Source: Ampullaceana balthica (Eukaryota > Mollusca > Gastropoda > Lymnaeidae). Taken from it: 64,000 bases of DNA. Under the pieces are notes generated by a model. That model saw nothing but the letters and a program-made list of their open reading frames with translations, was not told the DNA's origin and did not search any database. The position numbers and the translations under genes were made by a program. This document shows, piece after piece, positions 1 to 10,607 of the stretch. The DNA lies in the NCBI GenBank assembly GCA_944989445.1, contig CALYLW010001016.1, positions 1 through 64,000 on the forward strand. The letters are read 5' to 3'. The stretch's first letter is position 1, and each line of letters opens with the position of its first letter.

Positions 1-3000
1 ACTTCATGTCATTGATTCATTCAAAGACTCGTGAACTTCATGTCATTGATTCATTCAAAGACTCGTGAACTTCATGTCATTGATTCATTCAAAGACTCGT
101 GAACTTCATGTCATTGATTCATTCAAAGACTCGTGAACTTCATGTCATTGATTCATTCAAAGACTCGTGAACTTCATGTCATTGATTCATTCAAAGACTC
201 GTGAACTTCATGTCATTGATTCATTCAAAGACTCGTGAACTTCATGTCATTGATTCATTCAAAGACTCGTGAACTTCATGTCATTGATTCATTCAAAGAC
301 TCGTGAACTTCATGTCATTGATTCATTCAAAGACTCGTGAACTTCATGTCATTGATTCATTCAAAGACTCGTGAACTTCATGTCATTGATTCATTCAAAG
401 ACTCGTGAACTTCATGTCATTGATTCATTCAAAGACTCGTGAACTTCATGTCATTGATTCATTCAAAGACTCGTGAACTTCATGTCATTGATTCATTCAA
501 AGACTCGTGAACTTCATGTCATTGATTCATTCAAAGACTCGTGAACTTCATGTCATTGATTCATTCAAAGACTCGTGAACTTCATGTCATTGATTCATTC
601 AAAGACTCGTGAACTTCATGTCATTGATTCATTCAAAGACTCGTGAACTTCATGTCATTGATTCATTCAAAGACTCGTGAACTTCATGTCATTGATTCAT
701 TCAAAGACTCGTGAACTTCATGTCATTGATTCATTCAAAGACTCGTGAACTTCATGTCATTGATTCATTCAAAGACTCGTGAACTTCATGTCATTGATTC
801 ATTCAAAGACTCGTGAACTTCATGTCATTGATTCATTCAAAGACTCGTGAACTTCATGTCATTGATTCATTCAAAGACTCGTGAACTTCATGTCATTGAT
901 TCATTCAAAGACTCGTGAACTTCATGTCATTGATTCATTCAAAGACTCGTGAACTTCATGTCATTGATTCATTCAAAGACTCGTGAACTTCATGTCATTG
1001 ATTCATTCAAAGACTCGTGAACTTCATGTCATTGATTCATTCAAAGACTCGTGAACTTCATGTCATTGATTCATTCAAAGACTCGTGAACTTCATGTCAT
1101 TGATTCATTCAAAGACTCGTGAACTTCATGTCATTGATTCATTCAAAGACTCGTGAACTTCATGTCATTGATTCATTCAAAGACTCGTGAACTTCATGTC
1201 ATTGATTCATTCAAAGACTCGTGAACTTCATGTCATTGATTCATTCAAAGACTCGTGAACTTCATGTCATTGATTCATTCAAAGACTCGTGAACTTCATG
1301 TCATTGATTCATTCAAAGACTCGTGAACTTCATGTCATTGATTCATTCAAAGACTCGTGAACTTCATGTCATTGATTCATTCAAAGACTCGTGAACTTCA
1401 TGTCATTGATTCATTCAAAGACTCGTGAACTTCATGTCATTGATTCATTCAAAGACTCGTGAACTTCATGTCATTGATTCATTCAAAGACTCGTGAACTT
1501 CATGTCATTGATTCATTCAAAGACTCGTGAACTTCATGTCATTGATTCATTCAAAGACTCGTGAACTTCATGTCATTGATTCATTCAAAGACTCGTGAAC
1601 TTCATGTCATTGATTCATTCAAAGACTCGTGAACTTCATGTCATTGATTCATTCAAAGACTCGTGAACTTCATGTCATTGATTCATTCAAAGACTCGTGA
1701 ACTTCATGTCATTGATTCATTCAAAGACTCGTGAACTTCATGTCATTGATTCATTCAAAGACTCGTGAACTTCATGTCATTGATTCATTCAAAGACTCGT
1801 GAACTTCATGTCATTGATTCATTCAAAGACTCGTGAACTTCATGTCATTGATTCATTCAAAGACTCGTGAACTTCATGTCATTGATTCATTCAAAGACTC
1901 GTGAACTTCATGTCATTGATTCATTCAAAGACTCGTGAACTTCATGTCATTGATTCATTCAAAGACTCGTGAACTTCATGTCATTGATTCATTCAAAGAC
2001 TCGTGAACTTCATGTCATTGATTCATTCAAAGACTCGTGAACTTCATGTCATTGATTCATTCAAAGACTCGTGAACTTCATGTCATTGATTCATTCAAAG
2101 ACTCGTGAACTTCATGTCATTGATTCATTCAAAGACTCGTGAACTTCATGTCATTGATTCATTCAAAGACTCGTGAACTTCATGTCATTGATTCATTCAA
2201 AGACTCGTGAACTTCATGTCATTGATTCATTCAAAGACTCGTGAACTTCATGTCATTGATTCATTCAAAGACTCGTGAACTTCATGTCATTGATTCATTC
2301 AAAGACTCGTGAACTTCATGTCATTGATTCATTCAAAGACTCGTGAACTTCATGTCATTGATTCATTCAAAGACTCGTGAACTTCATGTCATTGATTCAT
2401 TCAAAGACTCGTGAACTTCATGTCATTGATTCATTCAAAGACTCGTGAACTTCATGTCATTGATTCATTCAAAGACTCGTGAACTTCATGTCATTGATTC
2501 ATTCAAAGACTCGTGAACTTCATGTCATTGATTCATTCAAAGACTCGTGAACTTCATGTCATTGATTCATTCAAAGACTCGTGAACTTCATGTCATTGAT
2601 TCATTCAAAGACTCGTGAACTTCATGTCATTGATTCATTCAAAGACTCGTGAACTTCATGTCATTGATTCATTCAAAGACTCGTGAACTTCATGTCATTG
2701 ATTCATTCAAAGACTCGTGAACTTCATGTCATTGATTCATTCAAAGACTCGTGAACTTCATGTCATTGATTCATTCAAAGACTCGTGAACTTCATGTCAT
2801 TGATTCATTCAAAGACTCGTGAACTTCATGTCATTGATTCATTCAAAGACTCGTGAACTTCATGTCATTGATTCATTCAAAGACTCGTGAACTTCATGTC
2901 ATTGATTCATTCAAAGACTCGTGAACTTCATGTCATTGATTCATTCAAAGACTCGTGAACTTCATGTCATTGATTCATTCAAAGACTCGTGAACTTCATG

Positions 3001-3699
3001 TCATTGATTCATTCAAAGACTCGTGAACTTCATGTCATTGATTCATTCAAAGACTCGTGAACTTCATGTCATTGATTCATTCAAAGACTCGTGAACTTCA
3101 TGTCATTGATTCATTCAAAGACTCGTGAACTTCATGTCATTGATTCATTCAAAGACTCGTGAACTTCATGTCATTGATTCATTCAAAGACTCGTGAACTT
3201 CATGTCATTGATTCATTCAAAGACTCGTGAACTTCATGTCATTGATTCATTCAAAGACTCGTGAACTTCATGTCATTGATTCATTCAAAGACTCGTGAAC
3301 TTCATGTCATTGATTCATTCAAAGACTCGTGAACTTCATGTCATTGATTCATTCAAAGACTCGTGAACTTCATGTCATTGATTCATTCAAAGACTCGTGA
3401 ACTTCATGTCATTGATTCATTCAAAGACTCGTGAACTTCATGTCATTGATTCATTCAAAGACTCGTGAACTTCATGTCATTGATTCATTCAAAGACTCGT
3501 GAACTTCATGTCATTGATTCATTCAAAGACTCGTGAACTTCATGTCATTGATTCATTCAAAGACTCGTGAACTTCATGTCATTGATTCATTCAAAGACTC
3601 GTGAACTTCATGTCATTGATTCATTCAAAGACTCGTGAACTTCATGTCATTGATTCATTCAAAGACTCGTGAACTTCATGTCATTGATTCATTCAAAGA
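1..3699. repeat. 34-bp satellite array, about 108.8 perfect copies
   Basis: The unit starts ACTTCATGTCATTGATTC and is 34 bp long. The phase is kept exactly: positions 1, 1021, 2041 and 3061 (multiples of 30 units) start with the same bases. I saw no substitution or indel. The array runs off the left edge of the window and stops mid-unit at about 3699, where AT-rich single-copy sequence begins. Because 34 is not a multiple of three, every frame meets a stop codon within 102 bases, so it is not coding. Each unit holds a small TTGA/TCAA inverted repeat. The perfect identity means either very recent amplification or homogenisation, or consensus polishing in the assembly. Confidence 0.97.
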
Positions 3700-5035
3700 A
3701 CCAAAATCTTTTGTTTGTGTTTTATAATTTTTGTTTCATGTTCAGAGGGAATAGTTGTATCAAAATATCGTAGAGTTTGTAAGAACTTTGACGGATAACA
3801 CGCGTGATTTCACTGAAAACTTCATTAAATAAATTGCAAGCAATGAATTAGTTAAATTGGAAATTATATTTAAAGATAAGTGTTTTTTGTTGATGTGACG
3901 TCACGTTTAAAAAAATTAAAAATGATGTATATAACTATACCAAATTATGCGTCTTCCTTTACTACTGCCTCATTTAAATATGGCATCAGATTGTGAAACA
4001 ATCTCCATATATAGTTTGTCTCAATAACAATCATTTAATTATAACTACACATTTATAAACAAACAAAAATCATTTGATTGACTTAGAATGGGGGACAAAT
4101 TGGAGACTACCCGGTTTGCAGATGTTGTACGTACGCCCCTGGACATGAACCAATCCCTATTGAAGAACTTAGTTTTAAAATACTTAAGTCACAAATTAAG
4201 CATTTCGAGGAAATCATGTTTTAACTATTTTGTTTTTCTCTTTGACGATAGGATTTTAATTTATTAGGCATTTACAAAGTTAGACCTAGCAACGTTGCTT
4301 TGTTTTTCCCTTTATACAATAGTTTTGTCTCAACCAGATGTTAAAAATTACTGTTCAAATTGAATTTGACAAACATTAGACTATTATTCTATAGACTCTT
4401 CCATTAGTCTAAGTAATGCTTGTCTTAAGATTAGATAGAAGTTAGAGGAATAAAAAACAAACTTATTTAAATTGTATCCCTATAACAGGGATCGAAGTTA
4501 AGAGGCAAGCCTCTTAAAAATGTTAAGACCAACAGGTACATCTCTATAACAAGACAGAATATGTTCATGCAAACATATGAGAGTCAATATAAACATGTAA
4601 TATTTAATACAATTTAATTTTACATCATTAAGTTTTTAAGAAAATACATTTCCTTGCAATTTTACATATTGTAAATATTGTAAGTAAATTGTTTAATAAA
4701 TAAATATTTCCTGACAAATATTATAATTAAATTTTTGTTACAAATTTACAAATTATATTTTAGCAAAATATTATATTTTAAATTGTTGAATTGTCCCCCT
4801 TATAAAAATGACATTAAAAGCGCTAACTGAGATTTTGCAAATACAGCATAATATTAAATACGCCAGTAGTGTTTTATGGTGCGGTGCTGAAATGAAATAC
4901 ACTTTTCAAGTCACATCCGATGTGGAAATAAAAGTCTTTAATAAAATGGTTTACCTTTTTTATTCCTGATACGTAGCATATTTGTTATAATTTTTGTATT
5001 TTTACTTATCTCTATATATATTTCTCCTAAACGAC
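3700..5035. other. AT-rich non-coding sequence; nothing recognised except one repeat copy
   Basis: This stretch has no open reading frame of note and no recognisable RNA gene. Homopolymer-rich and AT-rich sequence dominates. Its right part (about 4471-4895) carries a reverse-oriented copy of a dispersed family listed separately. I see nothing else I can support. Confidence 0.6.
4471..4895 (-). repeat. Diverged ~410-bp dispersed repeat with conserved ends (copy 1)
   Basis: On the minus strand the tail contains a GATCCCTG-TATAGGGATACAAT motif (about 4476-4500), preceded by CTTGCCTCTTAACTTC. The head, about 410 bases away (about 4875-4890), contains CAGCACCGCACC. The same head/tail pair at the same spacing occurs at 14035-14455, 22290-22700 and 27618-28030. 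The interior is AT-rich and barely alignable by eye. The element class is unknown. Confidence 0.45.
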
Positions 5036-5039
5036 CATG

Positions 5040-5168
5040 TCCAAATGAGCATGACGAATGACCCGCGCTGGGGTCGAAAAATCACGGTTGGCAAGCGTGG
5101 TGGGATGAAAAGAAATAAAGGGGAGGGGGGTGGGTGGCAACAAAGCCTCTTGACTTCACTTGCCGTTC
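5040..5168 (+). repeat. Dispersed ~130-bp module (TGACGAATG...TTGGCAAGCGT)
   Basis: It resembles the reverse complement of 21055-21180: both read ATGACGAATG, then GTTGGCAAGCGTRGTGG, then a G-rich run and GGGTGGCAACAA. Weaker relatives with a CTCGCTAGGGTCSGCSAATC core lie at about 8185, 19320 (reverse) and 19950. It has no convincing coding potential, and a 62-codon open frame across it shares nothing with a known protein. It is probably the remnant of a short interspersed element. Confidence 0.5.
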
Positions 5169-5179
5169 TGTTGCGTTTT

Positions 5180-5708
5180 TAAATCCCTTATATTAACTTC
5201 GCGGCCATCTCTGTCTTGGGCTCGGCGGGCGGAAAAACAAAAGTCGAAAAATGACCCACTTCCAGTGATCCGATCGAGCTGAAATTTGGCACACGGACCC
5301 GTCTTACCTAACAATGCATCGTATCAAAATTTCAGATCGATCGAACGTACCGTAATTAAATTAATGCATTTTTAGTTTATCCTTATATGAGGTATGTAAT
5401 TTAAATTCACGATTTGTTATTGTTTTTTTGCCACGTGAAAGTTTGAGCATTGAGGCGACCCAACGAAACGACGGTGCGCTTTTGTTTACATTTTACGTGT
5501 CACTCTGAGCTCGGTCAAGCGAATCGGTGACCAGACTTTTCCCCTCTCCCCCCTCCCACCCCACCCCTCCCCCCCCTAGGGTTATGAAGCAAACTTGTGT
5601 TAAGACAGATTCAGTCTGTAAATGTTTGAAAATAATCAATACTGTTAGTTATGTCTCATATATAAGGGATTTATAGTCAAAAACTTTGTTTTTACGGGTT
5701 TGTTTTAT
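5180..5708 (+). repeat. TIR-bearing tandem unit F1
   Basis: The body (5180-5673) begins TAAATCCCTTATATTAACTT and ends ATATAAGGGATTTA, giving terminal inverted repeats of about 14 bp. It is followed by a 36-base tail (TAGTCAAAAACTTTGTTTTT and a GGGTTTGTTTTATT end) that occurs after every unit, including the last. Internal landmarks are AAATTTGGCACACGGACCC, TTTCAGATCGATCGAACGTA, a C-rich block and TCAGTCTGTAAATGTTTG. Four such units follow head to tail here. No transposase is encoded, so it looks like a non-autonomous element that has become a tandem repeat. Confidence 0.85.
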
Positions 5709-6256
5709 TAAATCCCTTATATTAACTTCAGCCGCCGTCTCTCTCTCTGTCTCTCTCTCATCATCTCATGGGCTCGGCGGGCGGAAAAACAGAAGTCAAA
5801 AATGACCCACTTCCAATGATCCGATCGAACTGAAATTTGGCACACGGACCCGTCTTACCTAACAATGCATCGTATCAAAATTTCAGATCGATCGAACGTA
5901 CCGTAATTAAATTAATGCATTTTTAGTTTATCCTTATATGAGGTATGTAATTTAAATTCACGATTTGTTATTGTTTTTTTGCCACGTGAAAGTTTGAGCA
6001 TTGAGGCGACCCAACGAAACGACGGTGCGCTTTTGTTTACATTTTACGTGTCACTCTGAGCTCGGTCAAGCGAATCGGTGACCAGACTTTTCCCCTCTCC
6101 CCCCTCCCACCCACCCCTCCCCCCTAGGGTTATGAAGCAAACTTGTGTTAAGACAGATTCAGTCTGTAAATGTTTGAAAATAATCAATACTGTTAGTTAT
6201 GTCTCATATATAAGGGATTTATAGTCAAAAACTTTGTTTTTACGGGTTTGTTTTAT
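5709..6256 (+). repeat. TIR-bearing tandem unit F2
   Basis: It is nearly identical to F1, with the body at 5709-6221 and the same 36-base tail. It differs by a CT-rich insertion after GCCGCCGTC and small changes in the C-rich block. The start-to-start spacing from F1 is 529 bases. Confidence 0.85.
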
Positions 6257-6729
6257 TAAATCCCTTATATTAACTTCGCGGCCGTCTCTCTCTCTCGTCT
6301 TGGGCTCGGCGGGCGGAAAAACAAAAGTCGAAAATGACCCACTTCCCAGTGATCCGATCGAGCTGAAATTTGGCACACGGACCCGACTCACCTAACAATG
6401 CATCGTATCAAAATTTCAGATCGATCGATCGTACCGTAATTAAATTAATGCATTTTTAGTTTATCCTTATATGAGGTATGTAATTTAAATTCACTGTTTG
6501 TTATTGTTTTTTTCTCCCACTTCCACGTGAGTTTGAGTTGACGCCGACCGTCGTGTTGACGCCGACCGTCGTGCCGACACCCCCTCACATCCCAGCCCCC
6601 ATTTATTAAAGACAAGGGACATCACTCGGTGTCAATCTGTAAATGTTTGAAAATAATCAATACTGTTAGTTATGTCTCATATATAAGGGATTTATAGTCA
6701 AAAACTTTGTTTTTACGGGTTTGTTTTAT
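6257..6729 (+). repeat. TIR-bearing tandem unit F3 (variant interior)
   Basis: The body is 6257-6694. The ends and the left half match F1 and F2. The right half is different, with GACGCCGACCGTCGTG present twice and then CACTCGGTGTCA before the common tail. This second interior type is shared with F4 and with the second unit near 18 kb, so at least two subfamilies are interleaved. Confidence 0.85.
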
Positions 6730-7198
6730 TAAATCCCTTATATTAACTTCGCGGCCGTCTCTATCTTGGGCTCGGCGGGCGGGCGGAAAAACAAAAGTCG
6801 AAAATGACCCACTTCCCGTGATCGGATCGAGCCGAAATTTGGCACACGGACCCGACTTACCTAACAATGCATCGTATCAAAATTTCAGATCGATCGATCG
6901 TACCGTAATTAAATTAATGCATTTTTAGTTTATCCTTATATGAGGTATGTAATTTAAATTTACTGTTTGTTATTGTTTTTTTCTCCCACTTCCACGTGAG
7001 TTTGAGTTGACGCCGACCGTCGTGTTGACGCCGACCGTCGTGCCGACACCCCCTCACATCCCACCCCCATTTATTAAAGACAAGGGACATCACTCGGTGT
7101 CAGTCTGTAAATGTTTGAAAATAATCAATACTGTTAGTTATGTCTCATATATAAGGGATTTATAGTCAAAAACTTTGTTTTTACGGGTTTGTTTTATT
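6730..7198 (+). repeat. TIR-bearing tandem unit F4
   Basis: The body is 6730-7162, with the same variant interior as F3 and a start-to-start spacing of 473 bases. Its tail ends at about 7198, where a different TIR element begins nearby. The 64-65 codon minus-strand open frames that cross F3 and F4 repeat only because the DNA repeats. Confidence 0.85.
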
Positions 7199-7211
7199 TA
7201 CTTCTATTTGT

Positions 7212-7568
7212 ACTAGTCTTATATTAGCTTGCTTTGTAAGTTTAATCGGAACCGTCCGTCCAACCGTCCAACTATTTGTTTATAATTTTTTCACGTGCCC
7301 AGTTCACGCGTTGACGCCGACCGTCACTGTTCACACCCTATACCGTCCCTGCGCCCAGGGGAGATAAAATCCAGGGGAGATAATTCTGTTTCAGTCTGTA
7401 AATGTCACGTTTGAACATAATCACTACTTTTAGTTATGTCTATTGCTACTTTTAGTTATGTCTCATATATAAGGGATTTATAGTCAAAAGGTAAGCTGGC
7501 TTTGCACTTACTGTAAAATGCGTAGACTAAAAAGTAGAAAATTAGTGCATTTTTAATATAAGACTAGT
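7212..7568 (+). mobile_element. MITE-like element with ACTAGTCTTATATTA terminal inverted repeats
   Basis: The left end reads ACTAGTCTTATATTAGC and the right end TAATATAAGACTAGT, a 15-base inverted repeat 357 bp apart. The interior from about 7260 to 7486 is a diverged piece of the F family, with CAGTCTGTAAATG and then ATATAAGGGATTTATAGTC, so one element either contains or derives from the other. A second copy of the left end lies at 13420. No clean target duplication was found. No protein is encoded. Confidence 0.6.
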
Positions 7569-7603
7569 TTTTAAAAAGTGTTTTTAAGGTTAATTATTCC
7601 TTC

Positions 7604-7745
7604 ACAGAATAACATGATTCGTAGTGTAGTGGTTATCAAGTCCGCCCTGCACGCGGAAAGTCCTTGGATCAAACCCCAGCGGAATTTTTTATTTTATTTT
7701 AAATTTTGAAAAATGTTTGTTTCTGCCCGTTCTTTTCCCCCTTTT
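7604..7745 (+). mobile_element. tRNA-headed SINE, copy A
   Basis: The head at 7619-7690 resembles a tRNA of the valine type: ATTCGTAGTGTAGTGGTTATC matches an A-box/D-arm, and a TCCGC/GCGGA anticodon stem follows. The seven-base loop reads CCTGCAC, so the universal U33 is replaced and the anticodon would be TGC. The T arm (GGATCAAACCCC) is damaged, so it is not a functional tRNA. The tail GTTTCTGCCCGTTCTTTTCC is shared with the reverse copy at 20887-21028. Confidence 0.7.
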
Positions 7746-7844
7746 TAACATAACTATGGCTGTTAAACGAATGTCGGATTTGAATACGACAATCGGTTTT
7801 AAATTTCCCAAACAGATAATCGAATTTTATTCGACCATTTTTAT

Positions 7845-8035
7845 GAATTGAAATCCGGCCAGAGCCGAAGACAGTTTTGACAAAACTGCCGGATTCTAGA
7901 TTTGCCGGAGCAGGAGATAAAATTATAATATTTTATTGCAAAGCTGGCAAGCCGGATCCTGCCGGATTTATAAATCTAATTTCTGCCGAAGCTGGATTTG
8001 TAAATATGGCCGGATTCCATAATTTGCCAGAGCCG
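7845..8035 (+). repeat. Irregular GCCGGAT-rich repeat
   Basis: The motif GCCGGAT or a close variant recurs about six times at irregular spacing, mixed with GCCGAAGC and CAGAGCCG. The remaining sequence is AT-rich. It looks like a degenerate minisatellite. The 69-codon open frame across it shows no recognisable domain. Confidence 0.4.
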
Positions 8036-8240
8036 CAGACGAAGTCCAGTACACCCCTAATTTCTATGAAGTCTATAAAACGATAATCGGTTTAAAATCG
8101 GAGTTAAATAAAGAAAATCGATAATTGGTTTAAAAAAAAACAAAAAAAAACGCAATTAACAACCCTAAACATAACTAACTCTCGCTAGGGTCCGCCAATC
8201 AGTTTATGTTTACGGGATAGTAGAAATAAGGGTCGTTATT
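8035..8240 (+). repeat. Dispersed module, copy related to 19810-20010
   Basis: It shares TTCTATGAAGTC, CTATAAAACGATA, CGCAATTAACAACCCTAAAC and CTCGCTAGGGTC with 19810-20010 in the same order and orientation, ending in AGTTTATGTTTA-GGGAT. An unclassified interspersed repeat is the best description. Confidence 0.55.
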
Positions 8241-8640
8241 TTTCATTACATTTTAGTTAAACCATATAGTTATATATATTTAATATGAGATAATCATTAT
8301 TGATCTGTGTATTGTCCAATTTAAGATATTGCGAATTCGAGAGAACTAACTATATACTAAGAACACATTTAGTATTAAAATGAACATTAAAAAATAAAGT
8401 AAATAATATTGTTTTTAATACAAATAATTAAAATAAAGAATTGTTTCTTTCTCTATACAACAAGATATTTTGAAATTCAATTTGAAATGAATAAAATTTT
8501 TCGTTAATACAATAGTTTATTTAATATTTTTTAAAGTATATTCATAACCAGAGGGTAAATAGAACAAAATGATTTTCTCCTTTACGTTTGTGTATAATAA
8601 ATCATAAAACACTCTATCAGGAGTCTTGAGTCGTTTAAAC

Positions 8641-9396
8641 TAGGGCTGTTAACGATTAATTTAAATTTAATCGTTAACTTAAGAAAAATTAACGATTAAT
8701 TAATCGTTAATTTCGATTAAAGCCAAAAATAAAAATTTATGATGTCATAAGTAAACGTATTAAACGATCTTGATGAAAATCTAAATAACACTGGTATGTC
8801 TCCTTTAAATGTCATCTTTTAACCAACTACGCAAAAATACAAGTATTTTGACATTATTTAGTTCAAGTAATGAGCGGGTCTAATTGACAATATAACAAGC
8901 CGAGCTGAACAATCATTCACATGGAACTGAGGTCACTGGCATGCACAAAACGTTCCTGGCAAGGAATGCCATTATCGGATATCGGTGTTCAAAAAGTTTC
9001 CACCATTGTAGAGGGTTAATGGATTCAGGAACTTTCATCTCCATTTTGTAACGCAGTAATGCATCAGAAGAGATGTCGTCATTTTCTGTCTCTGAGTTAG
9101 ACTCTATTACTGCCTTTAGCTTAATAGCCTTTTCATTTAATTTGATAATTTGCGATGTGTTGGAACCAAGTAGAGAAACTTTATCAACATTTTGAACATT
9201 CCCGTTAGTCAATAGTTTAAAACCAAAATATGCGTGTAATCGTCAGGAAATTTATTATTTATCGCAACTATTTTGTTTTTACTTTTTGACTTCCAATAAT
9301 TTGTAAGTGGTGGGTCGATTAATCGTTAAAAATAATTTAATCGTTAAAATTTGTAACGGTTAATTGAGAAAATAATCGTTAATTTCCGCACCCCTA
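8641..9396. mobile_element. hAT-type DNA transposon, internally deleted, with perfect 8-bp target duplication
   Basis: The element begins TAGGGCTGTTAACGATTAA and ends TTAATTTCCGCACCCCTA. It is flanked on both sides by GTTTAAAC (8633-8640 and 9397-9404), an exact 8-bp duplication typical of the hAT superfamily. Subterminal regions are packed with repeated CGATTAAT/TTAATCGTTAA motifs in both orientations, possible transposase-binding sites. At 756 bp it is much shorter than autonomous hAT elements. The only coding remnant is the transposase C-terminus on the minus strand. A reverse-oriented partial relative lies at about 16830-17124. Confidence 0.9.
8913..9212 (-). pseudogene. hAT transposase C-terminal dimerisation-domain fragment
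   Basis: This is an open frame of 99 codons. Residues about 65-98 contain the hAT C-terminal dimerisation signature: NPLQWWKLFEHRYPIM, then LARNVLCMPVTSVPCE, matching the family pattern of a tryptophan-containing block, a YP pair, LAR and a P-TSVP-E ending. The N-terminal zinc finger (BED) and the catalytic RNase H-like core are absent, and the frame ends at the expected ER/S-rich motif without continuing. It lies inside the 756-bp hAT element, so it is a relic of its transposase and cannot catalyse transposition. Confidence 0.85.
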
Positions 9397-9404
9397 GTTT
9401 AAAC

Positions 9405-10130
9405 AGATTACTTATAAATGGTATTCTTGAGAAATTATCAAACTTAAACATTAATTATTTCCCCAATGTTTCTAAAATTACATGTTTATGTTAGTCACAA
9501 CCTGCTAACATGTCCTTGTAGCATCTTGTTAGATCAACAAAATATTTACCTAAAGGAACAAGTTATAACCTTGATTTTTCAAAGTTATTAAAATATTTAG
9601 GCTCGAATTGAACATTTCGTCAAATAATACTTAAAATTCGAATAATGCGTAGATATATCGTAAGCAATAAAAGGCGAGAGTAAAGATTCTCTTAAATTTA
9701 GCTAATAATATAAGATACGATTTTTAAAAAATTAGTTACGATCAATAACGAACCCCAAAATTGACTAGTCTATATTTGTTATTGTTGGTACTGAGCCAAG
9801 CGTGGCTGACAACATTGATACATCAAAGATTATGATATGAGGAAAAGGAGATAACTTTAATTTTATTCAAGAAATGAAAGCCTTTCTATTTATTTGAAAT
9901 ATAAAAATGTGCAGTCCTCTTGTTGTTACTTTCTAATAAAAATTATAATTTGTTTAAGGCATCTACATAATTTTCGGGAGCCGGTGTTTGTGTTGGGGGG
10001 GGGCGAGATCTGTTCACGTATTTTCTGCCCCCAAAGGGGGGGGAGCACATACCCACGCTATGCCACTGGTGACAAGTTGTTTTGCCAGCATTCGGTCCCT
10101 GTTTGTAGAAGCTTTTAAAGAGTAATTCTT
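9405..10130. other. AT-rich sequence, no supported gene
   Basis: There is no recognisable coding region. A G-run/C-run pair near 9995-10045 (GGGGGGGGGCG and CCCCCAAAGGGGGGGG) is the only compositional feature. The open frame of 74 codons across it has no recognisable domain. Confidence 0.5.
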
Positions 10131-10137
10131 TAAATCT

Positions 10138-10345
10138 ACCCAGGCAGAAGAAAATGTTACGTTTCTCATAAAGTCAAATAAGATTTAATATTTTGACTCA
10201 TTCAAGCAGCTTCATCTCGTAACAGAATGTTTCCGACAGATGGCATCGAGCAGCGCCACCTTTCGAATTCAGTGGCATAGAGACATATATATCGTAATGT
10301 AACATGACAGATCGGCTAAAAATACTGTTGCTACCTACTGTTTAT
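10138..10345 (-). mobile_element. Reverse-oriented fragment of the hAT/LINE chimera family
   Basis: Read on the minus strand, it matches the left-central part of the elements at 25195 and 38620: GTAGCAACAGT, CTGTCATGTTA, CCACTGAATTCGAAAGGTGG, CGCTGCTCGATGCCATCTGT, then the CATTTTCTTCTGCCTG block. It keeps no ends and no transposase frame of useful length. Confidence 0.65.
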
Positions 10346-10544
10346 TGTATTTGTGAAAAATCGAATTTATTTACGACATTAATTGCACTGTTTATTGATT
10401 TATTTTCAGGGTTTCACATCGTATATTTACTAACAAACTTACATTATGGCCTTTTTTTAAATTAAAAATTTGTGACAATTATTTTTAAAGCTATTTAAAT
10501 TTTACTAAAAATATAAATTATAAAAATATATATAAAAAAACTAA

Positions 10545-10607
10545 TGTGTGACATCACACTTTCTTACACTCTTTCTGCCCCTTGGAGAGTGACGTATTTT
10601 ATGGACG
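10545..10607. mobile_element. MITE terminus (GTGACGT...TTATGGACGGCCCC)
   Basis: The sequence GAGTGACGTATTTTATGGAC followed by GGCCCC is the inverted form of GGGGCCGTTCATAAA...TGACG seen at 25977-26010. The matching partner end is not present nearby, so this is a solo end or a decayed copy. Confidence 0.4.

Noticed and set aside
1..3699. CRISPR-like regular repeats
   Set aside because: The array is continuous repeat with no unique spacers, in a clearly eukaryotic transposon context.
6197..6867. Two similar minus-strand open frames of 64-65 codons as a conserved small protein
   Set aside because: They are the same positions of repeated DNA units F3 and F4 and run across the unit junction; diverged copies elsewhere do not keep the frame.
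7200..7580. TA target duplication (Tc1/mariner type) for the ACTAGTCTTATATTA element
   Set aside because: The left flank could give TA but the right flank does not, so the superfamily is left open.
7619..7690. A functional tRNA gene
   Set aside because: The base before the anticodon is not T, the T arm does not pair, and the sequence continues into a SINE body shared with another locus.
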